A stretch of 64,000 bases of DNA, taken from positions 310,001 through 374,000 of the forward strand of contig JADJFX010000008.1 of assembly GCA_016708345.1 (NCBI GenBank), read 5' to 3'. Position 1 is the stretch's first letter; each line of letters starts with the position of its first letter. The notes under the pieces were generated by a model that had not been told where the DNA came from, ran no database searches, and saw nothing but the letters and a program-made list of their open reading frames with translations. Positions 59,720-64,000 of this stretch are shown here, in pieces. Both the position numbers and the translations under genes were made by a program. The DNA comes from Candidatus Rhodoferax bjergmarkensis (GTDB lineage Bacteria > Pseudomonadota > Gammaproteobacteria > Burkholderiales > Burkholderiaceae_C).

Positions 59720-59768
59720 TTTCCGCACGTAGATAGTGCGTAACCAGCTATATTATCAATAGCAAAAG
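59720..59768 (-). repeat. Palindromic repeat copy 11
   Basis: TCCGCACGTAG, spacer, GTGCGTAACCAGCTATATTATCAATAGCAAAA. It is diverged but has the same layout. It lies 78 bp after gcdH. Confidence 0.65.
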
Positions 59769-59889
59769 CCACTAAATCTTGCGTTGAATGACAACCCCAT
59801 CGGTGCTGAGCACATCCCACGTGGTCTGATGGTCTGAATCGCAAGGTTGACGTACTATTCGGCCAACATGCTGTTCAATGGAGTCTGCC

Positions 59890-60618
59890 ATGCTGAAAAC
59901 CTTTTTTATTCTTGTCTTGCTGGTGTTGGGTCCAACCCTTGTATCAGCGCAGGTTGCCAAAGAGCTGGTGGGCAAGTACCAGATGGATGTGCAGGACGGC
60001 GACTTCATGGAACTGCGCAGCGACGGCAGCGCCTCCATGGCAGGTGAAGAAACCCGCTGGTCAGCCCGCGGCAACCAGCTCACCGTAGGCACTGACGTGA
60101 TGAGCTACTCGCTGGCCGGCGGGCGCTTGGTGGTGATGTTTGGCCCGGTGCAACTGGCATGGAAAAAAGTGGGGGGAGCCCCCAAAGGACTCACCCCGAT
60201 GGAGAAGGTGGCACGTGGCGCTCAGGGGCATCAAGCGCAGGGCCCAGCCGCTGCCGGCGGAAATGCGCAGGGTGCCCAGGACGCGCAGGCGCGTCAAATG
60301 CTCATGAGTACGGCGTGGTGTTCATTCACTTACAACAAGCACAGCGGCACCTCGACCACCCGCAAGGTTGTTTTTCGTCCCGACGGGGTCATGACCATCA
60401 ACGGCGGCCGGGAGACTTACAGCTCAGGCTATGCAGGCACCTACGCCGGGCAGTCCAATTCTTCTGGCGCAATGCAATGGAAACTCGACAACTTGCGCCT
60501 GTTTGTGGATCAGGGTGACGGCAGCGGTTTTCAGGACATTGAGTTGAAGGCCACCCGCAATTCGAACGGCTACACCATTTTGCATGCGGGCGGCCTGGAG
60601 TACTCCATGTGCAACTGA
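59890..60618 (+). CDS. Hypothetical exported protein, 242 aa
   Basis: The protein has a signal peptide cut near SAQ (residues 1-21). Its two parts are similar in style: 25-90 (KYQMDVQDGDFMELRSDGSASM) and 150-242 (WCSFTYNKHSGTSTTRKVVFRPDGVMTINGG). The middle (95-135) is rich in Gly, Ala and Gln, a likely linker. Both parts resemble a small beta-sandwich, and a duplication within the protein is possible. I cannot name the family. ATG 59890 has GGAG 8 nt upstream. Confidence 0.65.
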   Translation: MLKTFFILVLLVLGPTLVSAQVAKELVGKYQMDVQDGDFMELRSDGSASMAGEETRWSARGNQLTVGTDVMSYSLAGGRLVVMFGPVQLAWKKVGGAPKGLTPMEKVARGAQGHQAQGPAAAGGNAQGAQDAQARQMLMSTAWCSFTYNKHSGTSTTRKVVFRPDGVMTINGGRETYSSGYAGTYAGQSNSSGAMQWKLDNLRLFVDQGDGSGFQDIELKATRNSNGYTILHAGGLEYSMCN

Positions 60619-60631
60619 CCCCGGCGTGCCC

Positions 60632-61150
60632 CTACAAAGGGTGTTCGGTATAAAACTTGCCACCGTGGTACAGCAGGGGCGAGGCTCCAGGGCGGTGCGT
60701 GCAGCGTTCCACCTCGCCCACAAAAATCACGTGGTCGCCCTCTTCATAACGGCTGCGGTTAAAACATTCAAACGTGGCAGCCGCCCCGCAGAGCAGCGGT
60801 GCACCACCCGCACCGTCCACAAACTCGACATCGGCAAAGCGATCCAGCCCCTTGGCGGCAAAACGCCGGGCCAGGTCATGCTGGTCCGCCCCGAGGATGT
60901 TGATGGCGTAGTGCGAGCCGGTGCTGAAGGCCGGCAGGGATGCCGCCGCACGCGACAGACTCCACAGCACCAGCGGCGGCTCCAGCGAGACCGAATTGAA
61001 AGAGTTGGCAGTGAGCCCCACCAGCGCGCCTTGGGCGGTGCGGGCCGTGACAATGGTCACCCCGGTGGCAAACATGCCCAGCGCACCCCTGAACTCGTGC
61101 TCGGAAAAACTGGGGGCGCGTGCGCGCAAACTCGAATCAGGCAATGACAT
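60632..61150 (-). CDS. Flavin reductase family protein
   Basis: The 172-residue protein has the FMN-binding split-barrel pattern: FRGALGMFATGVTIVTA, GLTANSFNSVSLEPPLVLWSL, YAINILGADQHDLARRF and HVIFVGEVE. Members provide reduced FMN to monooxygenases. The partner is not nearby. It is convergent with the hypothetical exported gene, 13 bp away. Confidence 0.92.
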   Translation of the reverse strand: MSLPDSSLRARAPSFSEHEFRGALGMFATGVTIVTARTAQGALVGLTANSFNSVSLEPPLVLWSLSRAAASLPAFSTGSHYAINILGADQHDLARRFAAKGLDRFADVEFVDGAGGAPLLCGAAATFECFNRSRYEEGDHVIFVGEVERCTHRPGASPLLYHGGKFYTEHPL

Positions 61151-61260
61151 GGGCGCAATTTAACCGAGTTTTCCTGTAGGGGCGATGTGCAGGGGTACTG
61201 GTGGCGCGCCTAACGGGCCGCACCAGCAAAAAAGTCACGCCATGGTTAAGATGCTTCTTA

Positions 61261-61420
61261 GGGATGCAGAAATTGCAAATGTACCGTTTATGGCGAGTGC
61301 TGACGGGATGCAGTGCTAGGCGCAAGACGCGAAGTTTAGCCAGCTAAACGAGCGGATTGCAACGACGCAATGCACCCGCCAGTGCCGCCAGAAATGGGAT
61401 ATTTGTGATTTCTGCATCCC
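61261..61420. mobile_element. MITE-like element, copy B (160 bp)
   Basis: It has the same ends as copy A (GGGATGCAGAAATT and its inverted partner) and only three base differences in 160. A 3-bp target duplication TTA flanks it (61258-61260 and 61421-61423). It lies between the flavin reductase start and the diheme cytochrome, ending 24 bp before that gene. Confidence 0.9.
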
Positions 61421-61444
61421 TTAGTATCCACAGGAGACGAATGC

Positions 61445-62035
61445 ATGAAACATATTGGGTTAGCCCTTTTAAGTTCTTTCTTGGCCGCTCAGGCACTGGC
61501 CTCCTCCCTCACGGCGACCGAACTGGTCAATGAGCGGTGCTCCACCTGCCACGGGGCGCAGGGACAGTCCACCTCACCCATTTTTCCTTCCCTTGCCGGG
61601 CAAAACCCGGAATACCTGGTCAAACAGCTCAAGGACTTTCGGTCAAAAAAACGGGTCAGCGAGAGCATGGCACCGCAAGTGGCCGATCTTACTGACGACA
61701 ACATTGCGGCCTTGGCGGCATTTTTTTCCAGCCGGCCAGCCAAGGTAAATCGCGTGACCGATCCTGATCTGCTGCCCGTGGGGCGCTACATATTTACCAA
61801 GGGAAACAGTTGGTCGGGCGTGCCCGCCTGCATCAATTGCCATGGCGAAAAGGCCTATGGAACGGCCACGCTGCCCCGTCTGGCCGGTCAAAATTCACGC
61901 TACCTGCTGGGTCAGCTGAAGGATTTCAACCAACGCACCCGCACCAACGACAACGAGGCCATGCACCTTGTGGCCTCGCGCTTGAGCGAAATGGAAACCA
62001 AGGCGGTGGCCGACTACCTCTCTCAAATGCCTTGA
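61445..62035 (+). CDS. Diheme cytochrome c (c4-like)
   Basis: The 196-residue protein has a signal peptide cut near ALA-S (residue 20) and two c-type heme sites, CSTCH (32-36) and CINCH (129-133). Each is followed by a FPSLAGQN- or LPRLAGQN-type motif and a late Met ligand region (SMAPQV and AMHLVA). It is a periplasmic electron carrier of the c4/c553 type. The start lies 24 bp after MITE copy B, which may carry or displace its promoter. Confidence 0.93.
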   Translation: MKHIGLALLSSFLAAQALASSLTATELVNERCSTCHGAQGQSTSPIFPSLAGQNPEYLVKQLKDFRSKKRVSESMAPQVADLTDDNIAALAAFFSSRPAKVNRVTDPDLLPVGRYIFTKGNSWSGVPACINCHGEKAYGTATLPRLAGQNSRYLLGQLKDFNQRTRTNDNEAMHLVASRLSEMETKAVADYLSQMP

Positions 62036-62200
62036 CAGCTGACTTTTACATGTAATTCACCCCCTGTCTGTGGAAGTTTTACATTCAAATTGGATGAATC
62101 CATGCTTCAAGTTCATTGAATGCATTTGCATGCATGACAATCTAAACTCTGTTCATCTTCGGAAAATAATCCCGATCCACCACCCTGAAAGCCGTCCGAT

Positions 62201-62779
62201 ATGAGTTCATCGACACCCTCCGGTCACGGGCCAGGCGTGGCCAGGTACACATCGGTCTCCATCGTGCTGCACTGGCTGCTGGGCTTGGCTATTTTTGGTA
62301 TTTTTGCGGTCGGCGTGTTCATGGCCGATCTTCCGGTTTCACCCCTGCGCCTGAAGCTGTACAACTGGCACAAATGGGCGGGCGTCATGTTTTTGGCCCT
62401 GTCGGTGCTGCGCTTGTTGTGGCGTATCACCCATCGCCCCCCCAGCTTGCCGCAAGCCATCACACAGGCCATGCCCACGTGGCAAGTGCGCGTCCACCAC
62501 GCCACCCTGCATTTGATGTATGTGCTGTTTTTTGCCGTGCCTTTGATCGGCTGGGCCTACAGCTCGGCGGCGGGTTACCCCATTGTTTTGTTCGGGCAAA
62601 TTCCACTGCCTGATTTTGTGAGCCCCGACAAGGCACTGGCCGAAATGATCAAACCACTGCACGAGCTTTCGGCTTTCGCACTGATGGGCCTGGCGTGTCT
62701 GCACATTGCTGCGGCCCTCAAGCACCAATGGATTGACCACGACAGTTTGCTGACCCGCATGCTGCCAGGGCGTGGCTGA
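62201..62779 (+). CDS. Cytochrome b561 family protein
   Basis: The 192-residue protein has four membrane segments and heme-ligand histidines (VLHWLLGLAIF, NWHKWAGVMFL, RVHHATLHLMYVLFF, LHIAAALKHQW), typical of prokaryotic cytochrome b561. It passes electrons in the inner membrane, perhaps from quinol. The start follows 165 bp of AT-rich DNA with ATTGAATGCATTTGCATGCAT, a possible operator. It leads the operon with two YceI genes. Confidence 0.92.
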   Translation: MSSSTPSGHGPGVARYTSVSIVLHWLLGLAIFGIFAVGVFMADLPVSPLRLKLYNWHKWAGVMFLALSVLRLLWRITHRPPSLPQAITQAMPTWQVRVHHATLHLMYVLFFAVPLIGWAYSSAAGYPIVLFGQIPLPDFVSPDKALAEMIKPLHELSAFALMGLACLHIAAALKHQWIDHDSLLTRMLPGRG

Positions 62780-62797
62780 ACTTTTGAAAGGTATTGC

Positions 62798-63382
62798 ATG
62801 ATAAAACTTACCAAACCAAGCCTCGCAGGCGCGCTCTTGGCCTGTGCTTGCCTGCCAGTTGCTGCACAACCCAAAGCACCCGCACAGCAGCTGCTGCCCG
62901 GTCAAAGCAGCATCGGCTTCGTCGCCAAACAAATGGGGGTTCCGTTCGAGGGTCATTTCAAGAAATTCGACGGCCAGATCAGCTTTGACACCACAAAACC
63001 AGCGAACAGCAAAGTCGCCTTCACGGTGGACATTGCCAGTGTCACGCTGGGCGCTCCGGAAACGGATGCTGAATTACCCAAACCGGATTGGTTCAACACC
63101 GCCAAATTCCCCCAGGCTAGCTTTGCCTCGTCAGGGTTCAAGCCGCTAGGCGCTGGCAAATACGAGGTGGCAGGCAAGCTCACCATCAAAGGTCAGTCGC
63201 GTGATGTGATGGTGCCCGTCACCATGACGCAGACGGGCAACGTCACTTTGGCCGTGGGCGTGCTCCCGATCAAGCGCTTGGCCTTCAAAATCGGTGAAAA
63301 CGAATGGGCCGACACCTCCATGGTGGCCGACGACGTGCAGGTTAAATTCAAAATTGCACTGAGCGGCTTGGGCAAGTTTTAA
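62798..63382 (+). CDS. YceI-family periplasmic lipid-binding protein, first copy
   Basis: The 194-residue protein has a signal peptide (cut near VAAQ) and a YceI lipocalin-like barrel: GQSSIGFVAKQMGVPFEGHFKKF, SVTLGAPETDAELPKPDWFNTAKFPQASF and GKLTIKGQSRDVMVPV. YceI proteins bind isoprenoid or other lipids such as ubiquinone. It starts 18 bp after the b561 stop, so the two probably act together. Confidence 0.93.
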   Translation: MIKLTKPSLAGALLACACLPVAAQPKAPAQQLLPGQSSIGFVAKQMGVPFEGHFKKFDGQISFDTTKPANSKVAFTVDIASVTLGAPETDAELPKPDWFNTAKFPQASFASSGFKPLGAGKYEVAGKLTIKGQSRDVMVPVTMTQTGNVTLAVGVLPIKRLAFKIGENEWADTSMVADDVQVKFKIALSGLGKF

Positions 63383-63431
63383 GCAGTTATTTTTACCCCC
63401 TTCTTCAACAACTTCTTTTGGAGCTATTCTC

Positions 63432-64000
63432 ATGCGCTTTCCATTTCTCCCCATCTTTGCCGCTGCCAGTTTGTTAGCGGGTGCCACTCAAGCCCAAGCA
63501 GCTGATTACGCGATTGATCCAACGCACACCTTTGTCACGTTTGAGATTTCGCACTTTGGAACCTCCACCAACCGGGGGCGGTTTGACAAAAAAGAAGGCA
63601 CGCTCCAGTTTGATCGCGCGGCCAAAAGCGGCAAGGTGGAAGTGACGGTTGACATCGCCTCGGTAAATACTGGCACGCCTGCCTTCAACAAACATCTGCT
63701 CAGTAGCGATATTTTTGATGCAAGCAAGTTCACCACCGCCAAGTTCGTGTCAGACAAATTCAGTTTTGAGGGCGACAAGGTGTCGGAGGTATCCGGCACC
63801 CTGACGCTGATGGACAAAACCAGCCCGGTCACACTCAAGGCCACCAACTTCAATTGCTACAACCACCCAAGGCTCAAGCGCGAAGTGTGCGGTGGTGATT
63901 TTGAAACCACGCTGGACCGCTCGCAATTTGGTTTGAACTACGGGCTCGATTGGGGTTTCCCCAAAAACGTGCGCTTGGTGATTCAGGTGGAAGCGGTCAA
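63432..64000 (+). CDS. YceI-family protein, second copy, cut by window end
   Basis: The 189 residues seen include a signal peptide cut after AQA-A (near 23) and a YceI barrel: DYAIDPTHTFVTFEISHFGTSTNRGRFDK, VDIASVNTGTPAFNKHLLS, VSGTLTLMDKTSPVTLKA, NCYNHPRLKREVCGGDFETT. The reading frame is still open at base 64000, but the end of the family motif (LVIQVEAVK) is reached, so only a few residues are missing. It differs from the first copy, with NCYNHPR and CGGDFE cysteines that may pair. ATG 63432 lies 49 bp after the first copy. Confidence 0.92.
   Translation, partial: MRFPFLPIFAAASLLAGATQAQAADYAIDPTHTFVTFEISHFGTSTNRGRFDKKEGTLQFDRAAKSGKVEVTVDIASVNTGTPAFNKHLLSSDIFDASKFTTAKFVSDKFSFEGDKVSEVSGTLTLMDKTSPVTLKATNFNCYNHPRLKREVCGGDFETTLDRSQFGLNYGLDWGFPKNVRLVIQVEAV

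Overview
This 64-kb stretch of chromosome looks like a member of the Comamonadaceae (Burkholderiales, Betaproteobacteria), most likely Rhodoferax or a close relative. The evidence is the moderately high GC content, housekeeping genes of betaproteobacterial type (mnmE, kdsD-kdsC-lptC, metX-metW, plsB, maeB, gcdH, trhO), and many copies of a short palindromic repeat (core AGCTGCTTGCGCA) that I associate with this family. There are no rRNA or tRNA genes, no CRISPR array and no prophage. The taxonomic call is inference from gene content and sequence style.

Bases 1-8050 are core genome: the 3' part of mnmE, a hypothetical gene, apt, a Kef-type antiporter, the Kdo/LPS operon kdsD-kdsC-lptC, a short-chain dehydrogenase that has lost its catalytic tyrosine, and a glycine-rich RRM protein. 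Bases 8240-11310 hold an ECF sigma/anti-sigma pair facing a three-gene bufferin-type RiPP operon (DUF2282 precursor, DUF692/MNIO enzyme, DUF2063 partner), with two perfect inverted repeats between them. An HAMP-GGDEF-EAL protein follows. Bases 13680-17440 are accessory DNA: a small hypothetical gene, two tandem BrnT/BrnA toxin-antitoxin modules, and an IS91-type transposase remnant with an intact tyrosine recombinase.

Bases 17440-20130 carry amtB with a good sigma-54 promoter, a GDT1-type cation exporter and a VapBC-like pair. Bases 20140-28220 are one long divergently regulated lipid-modification cluster: TetR, a flavin oxidoreductase fused to DUF1365, CFA synthase, a chalcone-isomerase-fold protein, an MFS carrier, a DUF3833 lipoprotein, an SDR and an NTF2-like protein. 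Next come a single-domain response regulator, plsB, a DUF2147 gene, a SAM-II riboswitch with terminator in front of metX-metW, maeB, and a secreted RNase Sa/barnase-like protein with its barstar.

Bases 37800-48300 contain a second chalcone-isomerase-fold protein, a DUF1295 membrane protein, an orphan ParA, a hotdog thioesterase, elbB, a large PAS-GGDEF-EAL protein, an AraC regulator and an FAD dehydrogenase. Three short MITE-like elements of about 160 bp are spread over the window; one of them supplies the start codon of the AraC gene. A noncoding 0.5-kb region carries an imperfect inverted repeat of about 80 bp. Bases 48280-53010 hold a TPP enzyme with an apparent C-terminal frameshift, an AAA ATPase and a GST gene that run into each other tail to tail, and trhO. 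The rest holds a thioredoxin-like gene, an OYE-family oxidoreductase behind a promoter with two tandem palindromes, a REC-TPR regulator, a thioredoxin/CcdA-type membrane protein, gcdH, a hypothetical exported protein, a flavin reductase, and a diheme cytochrome c - cytochrome b561 - YceI - YceI group that runs off the end of the window.
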